In this document: positions 24,201 through 36,200 of the stretch, piece by piece
Numbering within the stretch: position 1 is the stretch's first letter
Layout of the letters: every line of letters starts with the position of its first letter
Assembly (NCBI GenBank): GCA_963663495.1
Contig: OY760427.1
Span: forward strand, 1,984,001-2,048,000
DNA length: 64,000 nt
Source of the DNA: G963663495 sp963663495
GTDB taxonomy: Bacteria; Bacteroidota; Rhodothermia; Rhodothermales; Bin80
Direction of reading: 5' to 3'
Translations under genes and position numbers: made by a program
The notes under the pieces: model-generated
Database searches by the model: none
What the model was told of the DNA's origin: nothing
What the model saw: only the letters and a program-made list of their open reading frames with translations

Positions 24201-27200
24201 GGACCAACGGGGATGCCAGGCAGTCAACGGGCCGGTGGAGGGCGATAGGCAGGCGTGGCGCAGGTTCTTTGAGTTATTACCCGAAGCGCCACTGGGTGTG
24301 GCGTATCTGGGCGGCATCCGGGAGGATGGGGCGGGGTGTTCTACCTCGGAGTTCGAGGTAGAGCTGGAGGTGGTGGGTGCGGGAGCGCTGTCGCTGGTAC
24401 AGGGGATGTCGGACGCGGGCGTGTCGCCGATAAACGGTACGTGGTTTGTGACGCGGGGTGGACAGGTGGTCGGACGGGAGCGTACGGGCGCACTCGCGGG
24501 TGCTTCTTTGTGGGGTTTTGCCAGTGTGGTGGATTTTGAGCACGGGGATCTGACGCCGCGCCTGCTGGATCTGGACCCAGATGTTCCCCCGTGTGCCGAC
24601 ACGCTTGCGGACGAGTTGCTATTCCCGGATCGGGAGACGCGCATCGCAAGGCGGGACGGAGCCCGGCTAGTAGCCCGGCTAACCCTAATGGATAGGCGGG
24701 AGGAACCATCGGATTCAGGTGAGGTCCAGCTGCGCGCAGACCGGAGCTATCTTATCACCGGGGGGCTGGGAGGCCTTGGCTTGGAGGTAGCGCGCTGGCT
24801 CGCAGAGACGGGAGCCGGAAGCATTATCTTGAACGGCCGCCGGGCGCCGGGCGAAGCAGCCGCAGCGGCGGTGGCGGAGCTCCGCGAGAGCGGCGCGGAG
24901 GTGCACGTTGAGATCGCCGACGTAACGGACGAGGATGCGGTAGCGGGGATGCTTGCGCGCATTGATGCCGATCTTCCGCCGCTGGCGGGCGTGATCCACA
25001 GTGTGGGAACGCTTTCCGATGGGGCATTAATTAACCAGGACTGGGAGCGGTTTGAGCGGGTGCTTGGGCCGAAGGCGCTGGGAGCGTGGCGACTGCACCG
25101 GGCGACGCTTGACCGGGATCTTGACCTGTTTGTCCTCTTTACCAGCCTAGCAGGCGTTGTCGGGAACCGGGGGCAGGCCAACTACGCTGCGGCCAATGCC
25201 TTCCTGGATCAGTTGGCCAGGCACCGGCGGGCGCTGGGCCTGCCGGGGCAGGCCATTGCATGGGGGGCGTGGTCGGGCGTAGGCGAGGCCGAAGAGCAGC
25301 GTGATCGCATTGGGGCGCAGCTCGCTCCCTACGGCGAGGTATGGATCGCTCCCGACATGGGTGTCCGTGCCTTGGAGCGGCTCGTGCGGGAGGACATCAA
25401 AACCAGCGTGGTGGCGTCGGTAGACTGGTCGGCGCTTCCGGTCCGGGCGCCTTGGCTTTCAGAAGTGGTGGCACGCGATGAGGATCCCGCCTCCGCCAAT
25501 CAGGATGGTCTCCTCAGGCGGCTTGAGGGGCTTGCGCCCGAAGAGCGGCAAGTAGAACTGATCCGGTTCGTACAGGAACAGGTAGTACAGATTTTGCGCC
25601 TCCGCTCTGTTCCGTCGACTACGGCAGGATTTTTCGACTTGGGCATGGACTCGCTCATGTCGGTAGAGCTCCGTAACCGCCTGAACAGGGCATTCCGAGG
25701 GGCATTTGTCATCTCAAACACGGCAGTATTCGATCATCCTGACATTGCTCGGCTGGCAGAACACCTTGCGGATAAGCTTGCCGGCGTGTCCACGGAGATG
25801 CCGCGGATACGAGCCTTACCCGCCGTCCGGCCACGAGGCGACGAACGTATTGCAATCATTGGTATGGCCTGCCGCTTCCCCGGGGCGCCGGATGCCGAGG
25901 CGTTCTGGGAGCAGCTTCGTTCCGGGGCGGATTTGGTGACGAGGGGTCGTCCTGACGGGCTCTTCGTGGATGCCGAAACGGAGGCTGCACGCCACTTCGG
26001 GGCCTATGTGGAGGGACTTGACCGCTTTGATGCCGGCTTCTTCCGTATAGCGCCGGTTGAAGCCGAGTTTTTAGATCCGCAGCAGCGGATGCTGCTGGAG
26101 ACGAGCTGGTCGGCGCTTGAGGACGCGGGGATTGCCCCGGAGGGGCTCCGCGGAAGTCGAACCGGGGTTTTCGGTGGGGTCTCAACGAGCGATTACCAAG
26201 AACTCTCTGCTGGGATTGTGGATGACCCGTCAACGAGTATCTATAGGTCTACAGGCGTTGCTACCTCTACGGCCGTTGGTCGGGTCGCCTTCTCCCTTGG
26301 CCTCAAGGGACCAGCGATCACAGTGGATACCGCATGTTCCTCGTCGCTGGTAGCGCTGCACCAGGCGGCGGCGGCCCTCCGCGCAGGGGAGGCAGATCTG
26401 GCACTGGCGGGAGGGGCGAACGCTATTCTGACTTCAACCATAACCCGCATCTTTGATGACGCGGGGATGCTGGCGGCGGATGGACGCTGCAAGACCTTTG
26501 ACGTGGCCGCTGATGGCTACGTGCGCGGTGAGGGATGCGGCATGGTTGTACTCAAGCGTCTTGCGGACGCGGAGGCGGCAGGAAACCGGATCCTTGCAGT
26601 TCTGCTCGGATCGGCAATCAACCAGGACGGCGCGAGCGCCGGGCTGACTGTGCCAAACGGTCCGGCCCAGGAGCAGGTCATTGAAGAGGCGCTAGCGCGA
26701 GCAGGAGTGGAGGCATCCTCGGTGGATTACCTGGAGGCGCACGGTACGGGGACCGAGCTCGGGGACCCGGTAGAGGTAACGTCGGCAGCTTCGGTGTACG
26801 GTCGTGGCCGGAATCCAGAGCGCCCGCTGCTGATCGGATCCGTGAAGACGAATGTGGGCCACCTTGAGTCGGCGGCAGGCGTAGCCGGACTGATAAAGAT
26901 TGTGCTCGCACTCCGGCGCGGCGTGATTCCGCGCCACCTGCACTTTGAGCGCCCGAACCCGCGGGTGGATTGGGAGAGCCTTCCCGTCCGTGTGACATCG
27001 GAGGCTACCCCGTGGCCGAAAGCTGACCGTCCCCGCCGGGCTGCGGTCAGCTCGTTCGGCTACTCGGGTACGAACGCCCACATTGTGATTGAGGGTTACG
27101 CGGAGGAACGCGAACCGCCGCAAATTGGACTTCCTGCACTCACCCCCGGCGACCGACTGACGCAGGCAGGTGCTGTGCGCCAGCACCGCCTGCTTCCGCT

Positions 27201-30200
27201 CTCCGCGAAGTCCGAGGACGCACTCCGGCAGCTAGCAGACAGGCACACGGCGGCCCTCTCTGAAGACTCACCACTCGCTGACCTAGCTTGGACGGCGGGC
27301 TCAGGACGGAGCCATTTTGTGCACCGGGCCGGGCTTGTGTTCAGCGATCGTGCCTCGCTGGGGGTGCAACTGACAAACGTGGAGCAAGGCGCCATGGGAT
27401 CGCCTTCCACTGGAAGGATTGCGTTCCTCTACACCGGTCAGGGGAGCCAATGGGCGGGGATGGGCCGGGAGCTCTATGAAACCGAGCCGGTCTTTCGGGC
27501 GGTGCTGGACCGGTGCGAGGAGGTGTTCCGTGAAGAGCGCGGCAGATCGCTTCTCACGGTGATGTTCGAGGATGCCGGGCGGCTGGACCGGACAGAATGG
27601 ACACAGCCGGCGCTCTATGCGCTGGAGAGCGGGCTGACCGCGCTGTGGGCGAGCGTGGGGGTACGGCCCGATATTGTCTTCGGGCACAGCGTGGGAGAGG
27701 TCGCGGCGGCGGCAGCCGCGGGTGCTTTTGACTTGGAGGCCGGGATGCGGTTTGCCACGCGCCGGGGCGCGCTTATGGGTTCGCTTCCCGGTGGAGGTGC
27801 GATGGCGGCGGTATTTGCTTCGTCGGACCGTGTGCACGATGTGCTCCCGGAGGGCGTTGAGCTGGCAGCCGACAATGGTACGCACCAGGTGGTGACCGGA
27901 CCGGAGGCCGCCATTGATGCGCTTATACAATCGATTGAGGACGAAGGGTTGCGCGTGGTCCGACTCCAGACGAGTCACGCCTTCCACAGCGCGCTTATGG
28001 ACCCGGTGCTGGCGGAGCTGGAAGCGGCGGTGCCCAAAGCCTCTGCCCCATCCGTACGGCTGGTAAGCAATGTTACCGGGCGTGTGCTGGAAGGTGCCCC
28101 CGACGGAGCGTACTGGCGGCGCCAAGCACGCGAGCCGGTCCAGTTCCAGGCGGCAATGCAGACGCTGGCGGCGCAGGAGGCGGGGCTGTTGCTGGAGGTT
28201 GGGCCGCACGGTGTCTTGGGGCCCATGGCGGCGCTTGCCTGGCCGCACGCCGAGGTGCCCACTGTGATTGCGAGCCAGCAGCGCGGCGGGAGCGGAGACT
28301 ATGCCCTCGCGGTAGCGGGTGCCTACGAGGCGGGTCTTGACATAGCCTTTGAGGGTCTGTTTGTAGGGGAGCGGCGGCGGCGGGTCTCGCTGCCTTCCTA
28401 TCCCTTCCAGCGGGAGCGATATTGGACCTCCGCCTCTCCGCGATGGCAGACAGCGAAGGGGCACGCGCTTCTTGGAGTGCGGCGGGATTCCCGGGATGGG
28501 GAGCATTCTTTTGAGAGACAACTCTTCCCTTGGGATCCTGCATGGCTTGCCGACCACAAGGTGTTCGGCAAAGCGGTCGCTCCGGGCGCGCTCTACGCAG
28601 CGCAGGTGGCAGAGGCGCTTCGAGAAACGAACCGCGATGTTCCTGTCGTCATTGAGGAGTCCACGATCACACGTCCGCTAGTGCTCTCGGACAACGAAGG
28701 CCGGCTGGTGCAGGTGGTGCTCGGCGAAGACCGTACATGGATAGTTGTAAGCAGGGATAGCGTGGGGTGGGAGACGCACGCCGAAGGCAGTTGGTCACCC
28801 ATTGCCGCAGCAGCGTCTGATCCGGCAGACTTTGGTGCGTTGCAGGGGGGGCTTTCCGAAACGGACATAGATGTTGCGTCAAACCTAGTCGGGTTGGAGT
28901 ACGGGCCGGCTTTCCGCTGTCTGACCCGGCTTTGGTCGGGTCCTGGAGAGGCACTGGGTGAGGTGGTATTGCCGGCGGGAACGGACCGCCGCGGCCTGCT
29001 CATGTACCCGGCGTTGCTTGACACTTGTTTCCGGGTGCTGGGTGGCATCCCGAACTTGGACAGAGCCGGGGAAACATGGCTGCCTCTCGGCTGGGACCGC
29101 CTGATCCTTTACGACGCGTTGCCGGATCACATCTTCTGCCATGCGCTGGACCGTGGAGAAGAAGGGGGGACACGCAGAGCAGATCTCTGGCTCTATGCGG
29201 ACACGGGCGAGGAGCTGGCGCGCATCACGGGCTTCGCACTCAGAAAGGCGAGCCGGGCTGCCCTGTCGCGTGATCGGATGGAGGATGCACTGCACGAGGT
29301 GGTGTGGCGCGAGGGGGCAGCGATAGGACCCCGGGAGGCGGACTTCCTTACCGAACCGAAGGAGATTGAGTCGGGTCTGGGAACGCTGGAAGGCTATCAT
29401 GAGGCGAAGGACGAGGCAGTGCTCGCCGCCTTGGAGCGTGAGGCACTGCGGCAGTTGCTTCGCGGATTCCGGGAGTTGGGATGGGCACCTCGTCCTGGAG
29501 ACCGTTTTGAGACGGAGGCGCTCCGCCGCGGGCTGAAGGTGACAGAGGACCATGGGCAGCTGTTTGGCAGGCTGCTGTCGGTGCTGGAAGAGATGGGGCT
29601 TCTCGCCCGGGAAGCGGCTGGTGGCTGGCAGGTGACAGCTGCGCTGAAACTGCCTGCAGAGTCCGAAGCGGGGTCAATTGATGCAATGGAGGTTGGCGTA
29701 CTTCGCCGGTGCGGGGAGTCACTTGCCGATGTACTCCGCGGTCGCACCGATGCGCTGGATCTGCTCTTTGGCGGCGAGGCGGGTGCGGCGAGCCTGTACC
29801 GCGAGTCCTCCTCCGCACGCACGGTAAACCGCATGGTAGCCGAAGCCGTGCGCACGGCTTCCGCCGCATTGCCGGAAGGCCGTCCGCTACGGGTGATTGA
29901 GGTCGGGGCAGGGACAGGCGCGACGACAGCCGCCCTCCTGGATGTCCTGCCGGCAGGCCGGACCGAATACACCTTCACCGACATCTCAACCGCGTTCTTC
30001 CCGGACGCCGAGCAGGAGTTCGGCAGCCGGGGTGTGGATCTTCGCTTTCGGAGACTTGACATCGAACGGGATCCGACGGAGCAGGGGTTCGCGCTACACG
30101 GCTATGACCTTGTGATTGCCACGAACGTTTTGCACGCTACCCGCGACTTGGGCGAGACGCTCGCTCACTGCCGGCGCCTTCTGGCCCCGTCGGGCATGCT

Positions 30201-33200
30201 GATGGCCGTGGAGGAAGCTAACCGGAAGGTGTGGCTGGACTTGACCTTCGGATTGCTGCCCGGCTGGTGGCGATTCCGGGATGCGTATCGCACCGACTAT
30301 GCGCTGGTTGCCCCTTCCGTATGGCGGCAGGCACTAACGGACACCGGATATGCGGGGATGTCCGTTGTTGAGAATCCGTCCGGGGCACTTCTGATTTTGG
30401 CGCGCGGGCCGACAGAGGTTGTGCCGGAGGGTGGGCTGTTCGTGTTGGCGGGAGGAGGCGGACTGGACTCTGAGCTGGTAGGGGAGCTGGTAGGGGAGCT
30501 GGTAGGGGAGCTGGTAGGGGAGCTGGATCGCCGGGGATGCCAGGCGGCCTTGGGACCCGCTGAGGGGGGCAGACAGGCCTGGCACAGGTTCTTTGAGTCA
30601 CTACCCGACGCGCTGCGTGGCGTGGCGTATCTGGGCGGCGTCCGGCGGGATGGCGCGGAGCTTTCGACCCTGGAGCTCAAGGCAGAGCTGGAGGCGGTGG
30701 GTGCGGGTGCGCTGGCGCTGGTACAGGGTATGTCGGATGCGGGCGTGTTGCCCACGAGCGGTACATGGTTTGTGACCCGGGGCGGACAGGTATTGGAGCG
30801 GGAGCACTCCGGCGCACTCGCGGGTGCCTCTTTGTGGGGTTTTGCGAGTGTGGTGGATATGGAGCACGGGGATATGACACCGCGCCTGCTGGACCTGGAT
30901 CCCGATGCTGCTCCGTCCGCAGCAATACTTGCGAACGAACTGCTATTTCCAGACCGGGAGACACGCATCGCCCGTCGGGATGGTGCCCGGATGGTAGCCC
31001 GGCTGACACGATTGGCCAGACGGGAGAAAGCGTCGTTATATTCCGGTTCCGGTGAGGTCCGGCTGCGCGCGGATCGGAGTTATCTTATCACGGGTGGCCT
31101 CGGGGGGCTGGGCTTGGAGGTGGCGCGCTGGCTGGCAGAGGCGGGAGCCGGAAGCATTGTATTGAATGGCCGCCGGCCGCCGGACGAAGCTGCCGCGGTG
31201 ATGGTGGCGGAGCTCCAGGACAGCGGTGCGGAGCTGCACATTGAGATTGCTGATATCACGGACGAAGAGGCGGTAGCGGGGATGCTTGCGCGCATTGACG
31301 ACGAGCTTCCGCCGCTGGCAGGCGTGATTCACAGCGTGGGAGCACTCGCAGACGCGGCGCTGATTAACCAGGACTGGGAGCGGTTCGAGCGGGTGCTCGG
31401 GCCCAAGGTGCTGGGGGCGTGGCGATTGCACCGGGCAACGCTGGACCGGGAGCTTGACCTGTTTGTTCTTTTCTCCAGCCTGGTAGGCGTCGTAGGGAGT
31501 CCTGGGCAGGCCAATCATGCGGCGGCTAATGCCTTTCTGGATCAGCTGGCCAGGCACCGGAGGGCATTGGGTCTGCCCGGGCAGGCCATTGCGTGGGGGG
31601 CATGGTCAAACATAGGAGAGGCCGAGGAACAGCGCGATCGCATTGCAACGCGGCTTGCTGACTTGGGCGACGGGTGGATTGCTCCAGAGCAGGGCATCCG
31701 AGTTTTGGAGTGGCTCGTACGGGAGGATATCGGCAATAGTCTGGTGGCATCCGTCAACTGGTCAGCGCTACCTGTGAGCGCACCTTGGCTTGCCGAGCTG
31801 GTAGGGCGCGAGGAGGAGCACCCCATCGCCAATCTGGAAGACCAAACGGTTCGAGGCACTGCAGAATTCTTGGGGCGGCTTCAAAACCTTGCTCCTTTGG
31901 AGCGCCGGAAAGAACTGATCCGGTTCCTGCAGGAACAACTGGTACAGATCCTGCGCCTCCGCACCGTCCCTTCCCCGTCCGTGGGATTCTTCGACCTTGG
32001 TATGGACTCGCTGATGGCGGTCGCGCTTCGCAACCGGCTGAACCAAGCCTTCCGCGAAGCTTTCGTCGTCTCGAACACGGCGGTGTTCGATCATCCCGAC
32101 ATCGCCCGGCTAGCAGAGTATCTTGCGGACCAGCTTGCCGGCGTGGCACCGGAGACGCCGCGGGTACGCTCTTTGCCCGCCGTCCGCCGCGATGAACGGG
32201 TTGTGATCGTCGGCATGGCCTGCCGCTTCCCCGGGGCGCTGGATACCAAGGCGTTCTGGGACCAGCTTCGTTCTGGAGCGAACCTGGTTACGAGAGGGCG
32301 TCCGGACGGGCTCTTCGTGGACGCCGATACGGAGGCGGCGCGCCCCTTTGGCGCCTATGTGGAGGGTATTGATCGTTTTGATGCGGGCTTCTTCCGGATA
32401 GCTCCGGTTGAGGCGGAGTTTTTGGATCCCCAACAACGGATGCTGCTGGAGACCAGCTGGGCGGCACTTGAAGATGCCGGGATCGCCCCGGACGGGCTGC
32501 GCGGAAGCCGGACTGCAGTGTACGGGGGAATCTCAACGGGCGACTACCAACAGTTCGCCCTTGGAATCAAGGATGATCCGTCAACCAGTATCTACAGGTC
32601 TACCGGCATCGCCGCTTCAACGGCAGTGGGTCGGATCGCCTTTGCGCTTGGTCTTGAGGGTCCGGCCATCACGGTGGACACCGCGTGTTCCTCGTCGCTG
32701 GTCGCGCTGCACCAGGCGGCGTGGGCACTCCGGCAGGGCGAGGCGGATCTGGCACTGGCGGGAGGGGTGAACGCGATCCTGACATCAACCGTGACCCAAC
32801 TGTTCACTGATGCGGGAATGCTCGCGGCGGATGGACGCTGCAAGACATTCGACGCGGCGGCCGATGGGTACGTGCGGGGCGAGGGGTGCGGCATGGTTGT
32901 GCTGAAGCGCCTTGCAGACGCAGAGGCGGCGGGAGACCGGATCCTTGCGGTAGTGCTTGGATCGGCGGTGAACCAGGACGGCGCGAGCGCCGGCCTGACG
33001 GTGCCGAACGGCCCGGCCCAGGAGCGTGTGATTGAGGAGGCGCTTGCACGGGCGGGGGTGGAGGCCTCCACGGTGGATTATCTGGAGGCGCACGGTACGG
33101 GGACCGAGCTGGGCGATCCGGTGGAAGTGACAGCGGCGGCTTCGGTGTACGGTCGGGGCCGGAGTCCAGAGCGTCCGCTGCTGATCGGATCCGTTAAGAC

Positions 33201-36200
33201 GAATGTGGGCCACTTGGAGGCGGCGGCAGGCGTTGCCGGGCTGATCAAGGCGATTCTCGCGATCCGTACCGGGGTGATTCCGCGGCACCTGCACTTCGAG
33301 CGGCCGAACCCGCGGCTGGACTGGAATAGCCTTCCCGTCCGCGTTACATCAGAGCTTACTCCCTGGCCGGAGGTGGAGCGGCCGGGTCGGGCCGCCGTCA
33401 GCTCCTTCGGGATTTCAGGGACGAATGCTCATGTCGTTATTGAGGGATATGCGGAGGAGCGCGAGCCGCCGCGCATCGATCTTCCTGCACTATCGGCACT
33501 CGTTCCGGGTGACCGCCTCCCGCAGGCTGAGGCTGTCCGCCAGCACCGCCTGCTACCACTGTCCGCGAAGTCAGAAGATGCGCTTCGTCAGCTGGCCGGA
33601 AGGTACGAAGCTGTTCTTTCGGACGATACGCCGCTTGCCGACATGGCGTGGACAGCGAGCGTCGGACGGAGCCACTTCCTGCACCGTGCCGGGCTGGTGT
33701 TCACAGACCACGCCTCGTTGCAGGAGCAGTTGGATGTGGTGAAGGAGGGCATAGCATCGTCGCCTATCACAGGGAAGGTTGTATTCCTCTACACCGGTCA
33801 GGGGAGCCAGTGGGCGGGGATGGGCCGGGAGCTCTATGAAACAGAGCCGGTTTTCAAGGCAGTGCTGGACCGGTGCGAGGAGGTGTTCCGCCAGGAGCGG
33901 GGTGCGTCGCTACGGAATGTGATGTTCGGGGATGCCGGGCTACTGGACCGCACCGAGTGGACACAGCCGGCACTCTATGCGCTGGAGAGCGGGCTGACCG
34001 CGCTTTGGGCAAGCGTGGGGGTGCGGCCTGATATCGTATTCGGGCACAGCGTGGGAGAGGTTGCGGCGGCCGCCGCTGCGGGTGCTTTTGACTTGGAGGC
34101 GGGGATGCGGTTTGCCACGCGCCGCGGCGCGCTGATGGGATCGCTTCCCGGTGGTGGTGCAATGGCGGCCGTATTTGCCTCGGCGGACGAGGTTGTTTCC
34201 AGACTGGACGGTGGAGTATCTCTTGCAGCTGACAACGGCGTGCATCAAGTGGTAACCGGGCCGGCGGCCGCAGTCCAAGCACTACTGAATACTTTCCGTA
34301 AAGAAGGATTACGCGTGGAATTGCTGCAGACGAGCCACGCCTTCCACAGCCCGCTGATGGACCCGGTGCTGGCGGAGCTGGAAGCGGCGACGCCGGGAGC
34401 ATTGCCCCCGTCCATACGGCTGGTAAGTGATGTGAGCGGGCGCGTGCTGGAGGGTGCCCCCGATGGAGCGTACTGGCGCCGTCAGGCACGCGAGCCGGTA
34501 CAGTTTATGATGGCAGTGCGGACGCTGGCGGCATTGGACGTAGAGTTGCTCCTGGAGATCGGGCCGCACGGCGTCTTGGGGCCGATGGCGGCGCTTGCCT
34601 GGCAGGGCGCCGAGGTGCCGACGGTAATCGCGAGCCAGCGGCGCGGAGGGAGCGGGAACTATGCCCTCGCGGTAGCGGGTGCGTACGAGGCAGGTCTTGA
34701 CATAGCCTTTGAGGGGCTGTTTGTAGGGGAGCGGCGGCGGCGGATTGCGCTGCCTGCCTATCCCTTCCAGCGGGAGCGCTACTGGATCGCCGCTTCTCTG
34801 CGACGGCAGTCAACGAATGGGCACGCACTGCTCGGCGTGCAGCGGGACTCTCCGGATGGTGAACATTCCTTTGAGAGACAGTTGTTCGGCCGGGATCCGG
34901 CGTGGCTGGCCGACCACCGGGTGTATGGCCAAGTGGTTGCTCCGGGCGCACTGTACGCGGCGCAGGCGGCGGAGGCGCTCCGGGAGTCGGGCCACAGATT
35001 TCCCGTCGTCTTGGAGGAGACCGCGATCACGCGTCCGCTGGTGTTGTCGGATGACGAAGGTCGGTTGGTACAGGTGGTGCTTGGCGAGGATCGCACGTGG
35101 AAAGTCGTCAGCAGGGATACTAGAGGGCAGTGGGAGACGCATGCAACGGGCCGCTGGGCACCCATTGCCGTAGCTGCTTCTAAGCCGGCAGACCTCGGTG
35201 CGCTCCTGGGGGGGCTCGCTGAAGTGGATGTGGAAGAGAGGCTGGATTCCGACACCACCGGAATCACGTACGGGCCGGCATTCCGTGGGTTGACCCGGCT
35301 CTGGTCAGGCTCGGGCGAGGCGCTGGGCGAGGTGGTGCTGCCGGAGGGAACAGATCACAGCAGTCTTCTTGTGCATCCCTCGCTACTGGATGCGTGTTTC
35401 CAGGTGCTGGGAGGGATTGCGGATTTGGCGGGAGCTGATGGCACATGGCTGCCCATCGGATGGGACCGGTTCGTCCTGCACGATACCATGCCGGATCGGA
35501 TCTTCTGCCGGGCAATTGACCGCGGTGAAGATGAAGGAACACGCCGGATTGATTATTGGCTTTACGCGGAGACGGGTGACGAGGTGGCGCGCATCACGGG
35601 CTTCGCGCTCAGAAAGGCGAGCCGGGCAGCCCTGTCGGGTGACCGTTTGGAGGATGCGCTGCACGAGGTGGTATGGCGCAAGGGGGCGGCGGTGGGACTT
35701 CGTGAGGCGGACTTCCTTGCCGAGCCGCAGGAGATTGCGTCTGGTCTGGGGGCGTTGGAAAAATACCTTGAGGCGGAGGGCTCGGACGCGGCGTCGCTTG
35801 CTGCGTTAGGGCGCGAGCTGGAGCGCGAGGCGCGGCGGCAGCTGCTCCGCGGATTCCGGGACTTGGGATGGGCCCCCCGTCCGGGAGACCGTTTTGAGAC
35901 GCAGGCACTCCGCCGCCGGCTCAGGGTGACGGAGGACCACGGGCAGCTGTTTGGAAGGCTGCTGTCGGTGCTGGAGGAGGTGGGGATTCTCGGCCGGGAG
36001 GCGGCAGGTGGCTGGGAGGTGACGGCCCTGCTGGAACCGCCTCTGGAGTCTACCGGCGCCGCAGGCGGATCCATTGAAATGGGCGTGCTTCGCCGGTGCG
36101 GGGAGTCGCTCGCCGGGGTGCTCCGCGGTAGCGTTGATGCGCTGGACCTGCTCTTTGGCGGTGAGCCGGGAGCAGCGAGCCTGTACCGCGAATCGCCCAC

